A DNA stretch of 64,000 bases, from positions 1,922,001 to 1,986,000 of the forward strand of contig OY282447.1 of NCBI GenBank assembly GCA_958296165.1, read 5' to 3'. This document shows positions 1 to 11,276 of the stretch, piece by piece (positions within the stretch are counted from its first letter, which is position 1; each line of letters begins with the position of its first letter). Made by a program: the position numbers and the translations under genes. Under the pieces are notes generated by a model. That model was not told the origin of the DNA, made no database searches, and saw only the letters and a program-made list of their open reading frames with translations. This stretch comes from an uncultured Pseudomonadales bacterium. GTDB taxonomy: Bacteria > Pseudomonadota > Gammaproteobacteria > Pseudomonadales > Azotimanducaceae.

Positions 1-325
1 CATCGCCCGCAGCGACATTGACGTGGTGCAGATCTACGACCATTTCTGCCCCTTCGTGCTGTTCGCGTTGGAGGACTACGGCTTCGTCGACGACGCCGGC
101 CGCCTCGCCGACGAAGGCGGCACCGCGTGGGACAGCGGGCGTTTGCCCGTGAACACGTCCGGCGGCCACCTCTCCGAAGCCTACATGCAAGGCATGAACC
201 ATCTGATCGAGGCAACGCGCCAAGTCCGCGCCGAATCCACCGCGCAAGTGCCGAACGTGACGTTCTCGTTCTGCGACACCGGCATCGGCACCGGTGCCGT
301 GATCTTGGAACGCGGCGAACCATGA
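1..325 (+). CDS. Thiolase / lipid-transfer protein, C-terminal part (5' end outside window)
   Basis: The frame is open from base 2 to the TGA at 323-325, so only the last 107 or so residues are present. The segment NTSGGHLSEAY is the C-terminal thiolase signature that carries the catalytic His, and DTGIGTGAVILERG matches the end of SCP-x or lipid-transfer-type thiolases. These enzymes cleave 3-ketoacyl-CoA or act in steroid side-chain retro-aldol reactions together with a DUF35 partner. The stop overlaps the start of the next gene as ATGA, which fits a translationally coupled thiolase-DUF35 pair. The substrate cannot be told from the sequence. Confidence 0.85.
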   Translation, partial: IARSDIDVVQIYDHFCPFVLFALEDYGFVDDAGRLADEGGTAWDSGRLPVNTSGGHLSEAYMQGMNHLIEATRQVRAESTAQVPNVTFSFCDTGIGTGAVILERGEP

Positions 326-747
326 CCGCCTGGCGATTCGCCCGCCCGCCCGGCTTGCCGCTGCCGCAGCCGACGGGAGAGGCGCTGCCGTTCTTCGCCG
401 CGCTCAAGGAAAGCCGGCTCGTCATCCAGCGCTGCGCCGCCTGCGGAACGCTCTCACATCCTCCGCGTGCGATGTGCGGCACTTGCCAAGGCACCGCGTT
501 CGAGTGGGAACCGATGCGCGGCCAAGGCGCGGTGTACTCCTATGCAATCACGCATCAAGCGGTGCATCCGGCTTTCGTAGACCACACGCCGATGGCGACC
601 GTGGAGGTGGAGTTGGCGGAAGGCCCGCGGCTCGTTTCCAATCTGGTGGATGTGCCGCCGGCCGAAGTCCGCATCGGCTTGGCCGTGGAGGTGGTATTCG
701 AGGAGGTCGGCGACGGCGTGGTGCTGCCGCTGTTCCGCCGCGCCTAG
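322..747 (+). CDS. DUF35 / OB-fold zinc-ribbon acyl-CoA-associated protein
   Basis: This 141-residue protein has a rubredoxin-like zinc ribbon with the cysteine pairs CAAC and CGTC at about residues 38-56, followed by an OB-fold (YSYAITHQAVHPAF). That is the standard DUF35 architecture. DUF35 proteins form complexes with lipid-transfer thiolases and help bind acyl-CoA. The ATG overlaps the thiolase stop, so the two are co-translated and probably form one complex. The TAG stop shares a CTAG with the stop of the convergent flavin oxidoreductase gene. Confidence 0.88.
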   Translation: MTAWRFARPPGLPLPQPTGEALPFFAALKESRLVIQRCAACGTLSHPPRAMCGTCQGTAFEWEPMRGQGAVYSYAITHQAVHPAFVDHTPMATVEVELAEGPRLVSNLVDVPPAEVRIGLAVEVVFEEVGDGVVLPLFRRA

Positions 748-1979
748 GCGATGGTCTGTGCGGCTGGCCGACCTGCCACGCCGGAGATCATGTTGCGGGC
801 TTGTGTGCTCGGCTGCTTGGTGGGTTTGCCGCGCGCGGCGAAATTGAACGGCTCGGTGTCGATGTCTTCGAGCTCGACCTCGCCGGCCAGCACCGCCGCC
901 TTCCAGGCTTCCTGCTCGGCGTGGCGGCCGTGGAACTCCGGCATCACCTCCTTGGCGAAGAGATCCAAGCTCGAACAGATGTCTGCGTGCGTGTTCTTGC
1001 CCGCTTGGTTGAGCAGAATCACTTGGTCGACATGGGCGCGTTCGAGTTCCAGCAGGCGCTCGCGGATGGTGTCTGGCGAGCCGATCAGCTCGCTGCCGGA
1101 GCGCTTCTGCCCGGCCGGCGTTTGCTTCCACTCCTGATAGCGTTCCCAGAAGTTCATGCTGCCCGGCTCGAACGGGCCTTCCTTGTTGTAGAGCTGCAAG
1201 GCGAATTGGAAGAACGTCCAGCCGTCTGCCTTCGCCCATGCTTCGTCGTCCGTAGGTGCGCACATGAAGCCGGAGACGACCGCAATGTTGGGGTTCGTCT
1301 GGTAGTCCTCGAGTTTCTCCAGATGGCGCGTGAACGTGTTGTAGTAGGCGTGTACCCACGCTTGGGCCGCTTCCAGGCTCACGAACTTGAAGCACAGCGA
1401 ACCCATGCCGCGATGCGCCGCGTATTTGATGGTGTCTAGCTGCGAGCAGGCTACCCATAGCGGCGGATGCGGTTTTTGCAGCGGTTTCGGCACCACCGCT
1501 CGCAGCGGAAACTGAAAGAACTCGCCTTCGTACTGCCAGCCGTGGTTCCAGAACATCGGCAGGGTGCAGCGCACCGCATCCTCCCAGACCGCGCGCTTGT
1601 CGCGAAAGCGCAGGTTGAACGGATGCAGCTCCGTCACCGAAGCGCCTTCGCCTAGGCCCAGCTCCACCCGACCGTCCGAGACCAAGTCCAAGGTGGCGAT
1701 TTTCTCGGCGACGCGGGCCGGATGGTTGGTGGTCATCTGTACGATGCCGTGGCCGAGGCGGATGTTCCTTGTGCGCTGGCTGGCAGCTGCCAGAAAGACC
1801 TCCGGAGCGGACGAGTGCGAGTATTCCTCAAGGAAGTGGTGCTCCACCTCCCAGGCGTAATCGAAACCGAGCTGATCGGCGAGTTCGATCTGCGCCAGCG
1901 AATCCTTGAGCAGCTTGTGCTCGCTCTCCGGCTGCCAATCACGCGGCAGCTGGTGTTCGTAGAAGATGCCGAATTTCAT
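744..1979 (-). CDS. LLM-class (luciferase-like) flavin-dependent oxidoreductase
   Basis: The 411-residue product begins MKFGIFYEHQLPR and continues with WEVEHHFLEEYSHSSAPEVFLAA, typical of the bacterial luciferase TIM-barrel family that uses reduced F420 or FMN. The motif LGLGEGASVTE and the late segment GSPDTIRERLLELE are also characteristic. It is of full family length. The substrate is unknown. The thiolase/DUF35 pair downstream on the other strand suggests a role in lipid or cyclic-ketone breakdown, but this is inference from context. Its stop codon shares the palindrome CTAG at 744-747 with the DUF35 gene. Confidence 0.88.
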   Translation of the reverse strand: MKFGIFYEHQLPRDWQPESEHKLLKDSLAQIELADQLGFDYAWEVEHHFLEEYSHSSAPEVFLAAASQRTRNIRLGHGIVQMTTNHPARVAEKIATLDLVSDGRVELGLGEGASVTELHPFNLRFRDKRAVWEDAVRCTLPMFWNHGWQYEGEFFQFPLRAVVPKPLQKPHPPLWVACSQLDTIKYAAHRGMGSLCFKFVSLEAAQAWVHAYYNTFTRHLEKLEDYQTNPNIAVVSGFMCAPTDDEAWAKADGWTFFQFALQLYNKEGPFEPGSMNFWERYQEWKQTPAGQKRSGSELIGSPDTIRERLLELERAHVDQVILLNQAGKNTHADICSSLDLFAKEVMPEFHGRHAEQEAWKAAVLAGEVELEDIDTEPFNFAARGKPTKQPSTQARNMISGVAGRPAAQTIA

Positions 1980-2060
1980 GTCGCCCCTCGGAAGCCGAAG
2001 CGGATGGTGGCAGGGCGCGACGGAAACCGCAACGCGAGACGCGATGCGGCGCGCGAGGGC

Positions 2061-2789
2061 TTAAGGATCATCGGCTCGCCGGCAGGAAGAGCGCCGTTCA
2101 GTGCGTTCCACCATGTCATCGGCGACGGAAAACGGCGTGTGGTCATTGCCGTCCGCGCAGCCTTGCTCCCAGGCGCCATCGTCGATGCGCCAGGAAACAC
2201 GCCGCTCGCAGCCGCCATTGGCGGCGCTGGGCCGCACTTGGCGCAGGGCGCCGTAAAGCGCCACCGCTTGTTCGTGGCTGCCCTGCCCTTCGCAGCGCCA
2301 GCCGCCGGGGCGCAATGCGGTGTAGGTGCCGCCAAGCGACTCGTAGACGAGGCCGGAGAACGGTCGACGGTTGGGTGCGTCCACGCTCAACGAGAGTTCG
2401 AAGCGCGGCAGGTTTTGATAAGCGGCATTCAATGCGTCTGCCCGCTCCATGCGATCGACGATGAAATCGCGCACCATGTAGACGACAACGGCGAAGGAGA
2501 CGGCACCGACTGTCAACGTGACGATGCGCGTCGGCTTGGGTGCCAGGAAGGCGGCTGCCAGCGCCATCGTCGCGCTTGCCAAGAGAACGCCGCACAAGGC
2601 GCAGACTAGGATGAGCTCGCCCGCCTGGCCGCTTGCACCGGCTGCAAGCAGTTGCCCGCCTAGAACCGCTCCTGCTGCGAAACCCACCGGGGCGCCGGCG
2701 AGCGCCGCGGCGGCGATGTGAAAGGCATCCGGCGTGTCGGCCGGCGCCGCACTCTCCCTTCCGCTCTCCTTCCGCTCTCGTTCGGCCAA
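2061..2789 (-). CDS. Hypothetical membrane protein
   Basis: I do not recognise this 242-residue protein. Residues 24-110 hold about three hydrophobic helices rich in Ala and Gly. A polar C-terminal half follows with three Cys residues (WRCEGQG, GGCERRVSW, EQGCADG), which could form disulfides outside the membrane. The start is a TTG at 2787-2789, 9 bases after the bcp stop. No ATG or GTG lies near it, so the start is uncertain. It is probably co-transcribed with bcp. Confidence 0.6.
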   Translation of the reverse strand: MAERERKESGRESAAPADTPDAFHIAAAALAGAPVGFAAGAVLGGQLLAAGASGQAGELILVCALCGVLLASATMALAAAFLAPKPTRIVTLTVGAVSFAVVVYMVRDFIVDRMERADALNAAYQNLPRFELSLSVDAPNRRPFSGLVYESLGGTYTALRPGGWRCEGQGSHEQAVALYGALRQVRPSAANGGCERRVSWRIDDGAWEQGCADGNDHTPFSVADDMVERTERRSSCRRADDP

Positions 2790-2798
2790 GTGCTCGGC

Positions 2799-3266
2799 CT
2801 ACGATCCCGTCAACGCCTCCAGCACCTTGCGCGGATGATCGGCGGCCTTGGCTACCCGTCGCCAGTGCTTCACCACCTTGCCGTTCGGGCCCACCAATAC
2901 CGTAGAGCGGATGACGCCCATCGTCTTCCTGCCGTACATGGTCTTCTCGCCGTAGGCGCCGTACTTGGTCATCACCTTGCGGTCGGTATCCGCCAGCAAC
3001 GTGAAGGGCAGCTCGTACTTGGCGCGGAACTTGCGATGCGATTCCTCGGTATCCGGCGAAATGCCCAGCACCACCGCGTTGGCTTCTTGGATGTCCTGCC
3101 AGTAGTCGCGAAAGCCACATGCTTCCTTGGTGCAGCCCGGCGTGTCGTCGCGGGGGTAGAAGTAGACCACCACGTGCTTGCCGCGCAGATCCTTGAGCGC
3201 CACCTTGTTGCCGTCGGCGTCCGTCAATGTAAACAACGGCGCGGCTTTGCCCTCTTCGATTGCCAT
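2799..3266 (-). CDS. bcp: Thiol peroxidase, Bcp/PrxQ-type peroxiredoxin
   Basis: The 155-residue peroxiredoxin carries the motif PRDDTPGCTKEACGFRD, with peroxidatic Cys45 and a candidate resolving Cys50 five residues later. This spacing marks the Bcp/PrxQ subclass. It reduces hydroperoxides in the cytoplasm using thioredoxin. Length and start (ATG, MAIEEGKAAPLF) agree with the family. It lies directly upstream of a membrane protein gene and diverges from metH. Confidence 0.95.
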   Translation of the reverse strand: MAIEEGKAAPLFTLTDADGNKVALKDLRGKHVVVYFYPRDDTPGCTKEACGFRDYWQDIQEANAVVLGISPDTEESHRKFRAKYELPFTLLADTDRKVMTKYGAYGEKTMYGRKTMGVIRSTVLVGPNGKVVKHWRRVAKAADHPRKVLEALTGS

Positions 3267-3409
3267 GTATGGCTCCCTCTGCGTGACCTTGAAAGCAGTC
3301 TAGCACTCGTGCTGCTTGAATGTCCTTCATGTGCCGTTTGCCAACGCTGCAACGCACATTTCGCCGATGCGTTTACGATCGCACTTGGCTCGACTACGAA
3401 CCGAGTGCG

Positions 3410-7047
<3,638 letters not shown>

Positions 7048-7051
<4 letters not shown>

Positions 7052-8349
7052 GTCGACGTGGCCAGCGCCGAGGCGGCGAGGATGCGATCTAGCACGGGGC
7101 GGATTTCCGCTAGGAACTTGCGCGGATGCTCGCTCATCGGGAAATGGCCGAGACCGCGCATGGTCTGGTAGCGCGCGCCGGGAATCATCGCCGCCAACTC
7201 CGCGCCGGCACTCGGCGTGCCGCTCCAATCGTACTCGCCGTTCAGGATGTCCACCGAGCAGATGCTCGTGTCGATGCTGGCCGCGGTGTTGCGCACGTCG
7301 TGGTCGACGGAGTAGTAGTAGAGATCGCCCTTGAATACCGCCGGTGCGCCTTGGCTGTACACCCACGCCGTTTCGCGGCGCAACGCCTCCGGGCTGGTGG
7401 GCGCCATCATGCCGTACATCAGATGGGCTTTGAAATCGTTGCCGATGCGCGGGTGATGGAACTCGTCGACGAAGCCGCCGGGCGTATGTGCCGACGCTTC
7501 CAAGCCCACCACGGCGCGGAATGATTGCGGATGATGGAGCGCCAAATCGACCGCCAAATGGCCGCCGATGGAACTGCCCATGTAAACCGGCCGGGCAAAG
7601 CCTAGCGCCTCCGCCAGAGCAAGCGGCACTGCCATCAGGAAATCCTTGTCGAGCCGGTATTCGTCGCGCCACCAGGTCTCGTTCTCAGGCGGCACCGACT
7701 TGCCGTGGTAGGGCAGGTCGTAGGCGATCAGGCGGAACTTCGATTGCAGCCGCGCATCTTCGAGAACGTGACGCCACTGGCGACCGTCCGCGCCTGCGGT
7801 GTGCTGCAGCAACAAGCCGACATCTCCTGTGCCCGCTTGCTCGTAGTAGACGCGATGGCGAACGCCGCCGATCGTCAGGCGCACGTAGCGACCGACGGCA
7901 GCATCGAACGTGGGGGTTGGACCCGCCTCGGCGGCAGAGCGATTGCCGAGGGGCGGCGCAGCGGCTTGGTTGCGTACAGTGCGCATGAGGTCGATCAAGC
8001 GCCGCAGTGCCGGGTAGTAGGCGCAGTAGTCGTCCGTATCGCCGACGATGTCGAAGCCGTGGTGGATGGCCGCCGCATAAAGATCCTGATAGAACGGCCG
8101 AGGTTCGGCCGCGAGCAAAGCCTGCCAATCGTCTTCCGCCGCGCCTATGCTCAAGTCCGTGGCAATGGCGCCGAACCAAGGCGCGATGCCGACGACGGCG
8201 CCGTTCTCGATGCGCAGCTTCAGCTTGCGGTTGCCCAAGCCAAGCCGAATGGTGGCGTTCCAGAATCGCGCGTGGTGCCGAAACTCGGCGTCCGCGTTCG
8301 CTGCCTCCAGCACGTTCGACCAGTATCGATCTGTGACCCAGTCCAGCAT
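7048..8349 (-). CDS. SCP2-like domain fused to alpha/beta hydrolase
   Basis: The 433-residue product has two parts. Residues 1 to about 125 resemble a sterol-carrier-protein-2 fold ([14 protein letters not shown], then [18 protein letters not shown]). Residues 145-430 form an alpha/beta hydrolase with oxyanion region [14 protein letters not shown], nucleophile elbow MGSSIGG (Ser at about 257) and a late His in [11 protein letters not shown]. The fusion suggests hydrolysis of a lipid-like or CoA-bound ester held by the SCP2 domain. That role is inferred. The start has a good ribosome site (AGGGGAGGG). Confidence 0.82.
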
Positions 8350-8404
8350 CTTGCGCCCTCCCCTATGGCTCGCCTATCGTAGCCGACCTTGCAGGGAGGA
8401 CTAA

Positions 8405-9001
8405 ATGGCGACCAGAATCGGCCTCATCGCGGACACCCACATACCAGAGGCACGGGCCACGCTGTGGCCGCAGGTCTATGAGGCTTTCGCGGGCGTGGAG
8501 CGTATCCTGCACGGCGGCGATGTTCACGACTTGGCGCTGCTCGATGAGTTGGAGAAGGTCGCGCCCGTCTATTGCGCCCGTGGCAACGGCGAAGACGGCT
8601 CCGGCGGCCGGCCGGTGCAGCCCGAAGACGCGCGCGTCCAATACGTCTGGACTATGCAGATCGAATCGCTGACGGTTGGTCTCACGCACTATGTGCCCGT
8701 AGACGACGGCCCCGCCGGCATGACGCTAGAGAGCTTCGTCAATCGCTACTGGCCAGACGAGCGGCCGGACGTCATCGTATCTGGCGACAGCCACACCGAA
8801 CTGATCGTGGAGAAGGACGGCATCCTGTGCGTGAACCCAGGCTCGCCAACCTATCCGCACAACTACGACACGCAATACGGCACCATCGGCTTTCTCGAGC
8901 TCGACGACGGCAAGGCGAAAGCATCGGTTTGGCTCATTACCGACGACGGCATCGAACCCTTCGACTGGAACGCCATACCGCCTTGGCGTCTGCGCCGGTA
9001 A
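8405..9001 (+). CDS. YfcE/MJ0936-type metallophosphoesterase
   Basis: The 198-residue protein begins with the metal-binding motif LIADTHIPE, followed by ILHGGDVHD, then GNGE, SGDSHTE and NPGSPTYPH. These are the Asp, His and Asn ligands of the calcineurin-like phosphodiesterase family. YfcE relatives cleave phosphodiesters in vitro, but their cellular substrate is generally unknown. A strong ribosome site, AGGGAGGAC, lies five bases before the ATG. It diverges from the SCP2-hydrolase gene. Confidence 0.9.
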   Translation: MATRIGLIADTHIPEARATLWPQVYEAFAGVERILHGGDVHDLALLDELEKVAPVYCARGNGEDGSGGRPVQPEDARVQYVWTMQIESLTVGLTHYVPVDDGPAGMTLESFVNRYWPDERPDVIVSGDSHTELIVEKDGILCVNPGSPTYPHNYDTQYGTIGFLELDDGKAKASVWLITDDGIEPFDWNAIPPWRLRR

Positions 9002-9063
9002 CGTACTCGGCCTAGGCTAAGACCAAACGCTGTCGAGCCGCATGTGGACCCGCCGTTTGTAAT

Positions 9064-9330
9064 TCATGTGGAGGCGATGGAGCGCAGGCGCGACAGCAGC
9101 TCGTCGCCGGACTTGCTCTCGATGATCCAGTCGCCAACGCGGTCCAGATCCTCCCTGGTCGTCAGGCCAGCCAAATGGCCCGCCAGTCGATCCGCCGTGC
9201 CAGGGCCGAACTTCAGCGCCGCTTGGCGGCGAAGTCTGACGCGCTCGTCTGCACGGCCCAACTCGCGGCCCCGCTCCAAGCCCTGCGCAAGGCCCGACTC
9301 GCGCTCTTCGGCGCGCAGGCAACATCCCAA
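9064..9330 (-). pseudogene. C-terminal remnant of Rpn-family (PD-(D/E)XK) nuclease / transposase-like gene
   Basis: On the minus strand the segment reads EERESGLAQGLERGRELGRADERVRLRR, then GLTTREDLDRVGDWIIESKSGDELL. This is the charged helical tail typical of Rpn recombination-promoting nuclease (DUF4351-type) proteins. The PD-(D/E)XK catalytic domain that should precede it is absent. The frame upstream to 9540 stays open but is low-complexity and unrelated. The reading is a truncated, inactive gene left in an intergenic region. Confidence 0.55.
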
Positions 9331-9593
9331 CCCATCCACCACGGGCGTCGCTCCGTTCAGGCTCATTTCGGTATTGGAATCGACTGTTAGCGCACATGGA
9401 CCGGCGCCCTCGCTGACACCCGCGACAGAGCCTCGGTTCACGCTCATCTTCTCATTGGACATTACTGCTCTCGACTTGCTCTTGGTACTTGTCGGGCTTT
9501 CGCCAAATGCATTGAGGTCCTCCGCAACAACGCCCGCCATCTGTGGCCGTCCTGCTGGCTGCGCAGAGCCTTCAATTCCTACACCGCGTTGCC

Positions 9594-9599
9594 TATAGT
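9594..9599 (+). promoter_or_regulatory. Candidate -10 box for panB
   Basis: TATAGT at 9594-9599 matches five of six bases of the sigma-70 -10 consensus and ends six bases before the panB ATG at 9606. The -35 hexamer at the right spacing (TTCAAT) is weak. If used, transcription would start at or near the A of the ATG, giving a leaderless mRNA. Confidence 0.35.
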
Positions 9600-9605
9600 G
9601 CTGCC

Positions 9606-10427
9606 ATGAGTTCGCAAAGCCGCAAGTCGCCCGTGTCGCTCGGCACGCTCAATCGCAAGAAGCAGCGCGGCGAACGCTTTGCGGCGCTAACCGCCTACGA
9701 TGCGCTATTCGCCGAGCTGATCTCCAGCGCTGGCGTCGACGTTCTGCTCGTGGGCGACTCGCTCGGCATGGTGCTGCACGGCCACGACAGCACCCTGCCG
9801 GTGACGCTCGACGACATGGTCTATCACATGAACTGCGTGCGGCGCGGGAACAACGGCGCCTTCATCATGGCCGACCTGCCGTTCATGAGCTACGCCTCGG
9901 AAGCGCAGTCGCTGGAGAGCGCCGCAGAGCTGATGCGTGCCGGCGCACACATGGTGAAGCTCGAAGGCGGCGCGTGGTTGGCGGAATCCACGCGGCTGCT
10001 CACCGAGCGCGGCATTCCGGTGTGCGCGCACATGGGCCTTACGCCGCAGTCTATCAATCGCATCGGCGGCTATCGCGTGCAAGGGCGAGACCCGAGCCAG
10101 GCGCAGACCATGGTGGACGAAGCGTTGATCTTGCAGGAGTCCGGCGCCTCCATCGTCCTCTTGGAGTGCGTGCCCGTGGAGCTCGGCAAGGCGATCAGCC
10201 AGCGTTTGGAGGTGCCGGTAATCGGCATCGGCGCCGGGCCGCATACCGATGGCCAGATCATGGTGATGCACGACATGCTCGGCCTTACGCCATCGAGCAT
10301 CCGCGTGCCTAGGTTTGTGAAGAACTTCCTGCCGGAGAGCAAGGACGGCATTCCCGGCGCGTTCGAGGCATACGCGGACGCAGTGCGCGAAGGCAGGTTT
10401 CCGGGGCCGGAACACTCGTTTGCGTAG
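9606..10427 (+). CDS. panB: 3-methyl-2-oxobutanoate hydroxymethyltransferase
   Basis: PanB adds a hydroxymethyl group from methylenetetrahydrofolate to 2-oxoisovalerate, the first committed step of pantothenate synthesis. The 273-residue product shows FAALTAYDALFAELI, LLVGDSLGMVLHGHD with the metal-binding Asp, MADLPFMSY, VKLEGG, and GIGAGPHTDGQIMVMHDMLG. I chose the ATG at 9606 (MSSQSRKSP) because the longer frame from 9543 adds 21 unconserved residues. Six bases separate it from panC, so the two form a panBC operon. Confidence 0.96.
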   Translation: MSSQSRKSPVSLGTLNRKKQRGERFAALTAYDALFAELISSAGVDVLLVGDSLGMVLHGHDSTLPVTLDDMVYHMNCVRRGNNGAFIMADLPFMSYASEAQSLESAAELMRAGAHMVKLEGGAWLAESTRLLTERGIPVCAHMGLTPQSINRIGGYRVQGRDPSQAQTMVDEALILQESGASIVLLECVPVELGKAISQRLEVPVIGIGAGPHTDGQIMVMHDMLGLTPSSIRVPRFVKNFLPESKDGIPGAFEAYADAVREGRFPGPEHSFA

Positions 10428-10433
10428 CGGCGC

Positions 10434-11276
10434 GTGGAAGTCGTCCGCGACATCGCCGGGCTGCGCCAACGGCTGCGCACAGCATCAGGGCTCACTGTCG
10501 GGCTCGTGCCCACCATGGGCAATCTGCACGATGGCCACTTGGCCTTGGTGCGCGCCTGCCGAGAAGCGACGGACGTCTGCTTGGTCTCCATCTTCGTCAA
10601 TCCCACGCAGTTCGGCGCAGGCGAGGACTACGCCAGCTACCCGCGTACCTTGGAAGGCGACCTTGAGCGACTCGAAGACTGCTCTACGGACGTCGTCTTT
10701 CAACCTTCGGTGGCGGAAATGTATCCGGACGGCGAAGATGGCCATACGGTGGTTTCGGTTCCGGCACTCGCCGACACGCTGTGCGGCGCCAGCCGGCGCG
10801 GTCACTTCAACGGCGTGGCTACAGTCGTCCTCAAGCTGTTCAACATCGTCGCGCCGCACAAGGCGTTCTTCGGCGAAAAGGATTGGCAACAGCTCGCCGT
10901 GGTTAGCGCCATGGTGCGTGAACTCAACTTGCCCGTCGAGGTGATCGGCGTACCCACCGTGCGGGCAAAGAGCGGCTTGGCGCTGTCTAGCCGCAACGGC
11001 TACCTCTCCGCCGCAGAACGCGAGCAGGCGGCACTGCTGCATCGCACGCTGGCTGGCATGAAGGCCGCCATCGAAGCCGGCGACCACGATTACGTTGCGG
11101 CACAACACCGAGCCCACCAGGCCTTGGCGACAGGCGGCTTTGATGTGGACTACGTAGCCGTGCGCGATGCCGGCCGCCTTACCCGCCCCGACGCGGATAC
11201 GGTTCGGCTGCGCATTCTCGCCGCAGCTAGGCTAGGTCGCACACGACTGATCGACAATGTCGGCGTGGACATCTAG
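10434..11276 (+). CDS. panC: Pantothenate synthetase
   Basis: PanC ligates pantoate and beta-alanine using ATP. The 280-residue protein has the HIGH-type motif in VPTMGNLHDGHLALV and the KMSKS-equivalent KSGLALSSRNGYL. SIFVNPTQFG and FFGEKDWQQL are also diagnostic. The start is a GTG at 10434, six bases after the panB stop. Its 3' end overlaps the start of pgi by 20 bases. Confidence 0.96.
   Translation: MEVVRDIAGLRQRLRTASGLTVGLVPTMGNLHDGHLALVRACREATDVCLVSIFVNPTQFGAGEDYASYPRTLEGDLERLEDCSTDVVFQPSVAEMYPDGEDGHTVVSVPALADTLCGASRRGHFNGVATVVLKLFNIVAPHKAFFGEKDWQQLAVVSAMVRELNLPVEVIGVPTVRAKSGLALSSRNGYLSAAEREQAALLHRTLAGMKAAIEAGDHDYVAAQHRAHQALATGGFDVDYVAVRDAGRLTRPDADTVRLRILAAARLGRTRLIDNVGVDI

Larger units (their letters stand above)
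9002..9605. other. Long intergenic stretch with a degraded gene remnant
   Basis: About 600 bases separate the phosphoesterase from panB. The left half (9064 to about 9330, minus strand) encodes the tail of an Rpn-type nuclease. The right half (about 9331-9590) has no recognisable gene. I see no tRNA, repeat array or clear terminator in it. The panB promoter candidate lies at its right edge. Confidence 0.6.

Noticed and set aside
454-1458. 334-codon minus-strand and 321-codon plus-strand frames
   Set aside because: Shadows of the DUF35 and flavin oxidoreductase genes, with no domain of their own.
3320-3409. Longer metH start
   Set aside because: The extra 30 residues are not like MetH. The ATG at 3410 gives the normal length.
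3267-3409. Cobalamin riboswitch upstream of metH
   Set aside because: The gap is only 143 bases and shows no recognisable B12-box or suitable folding.
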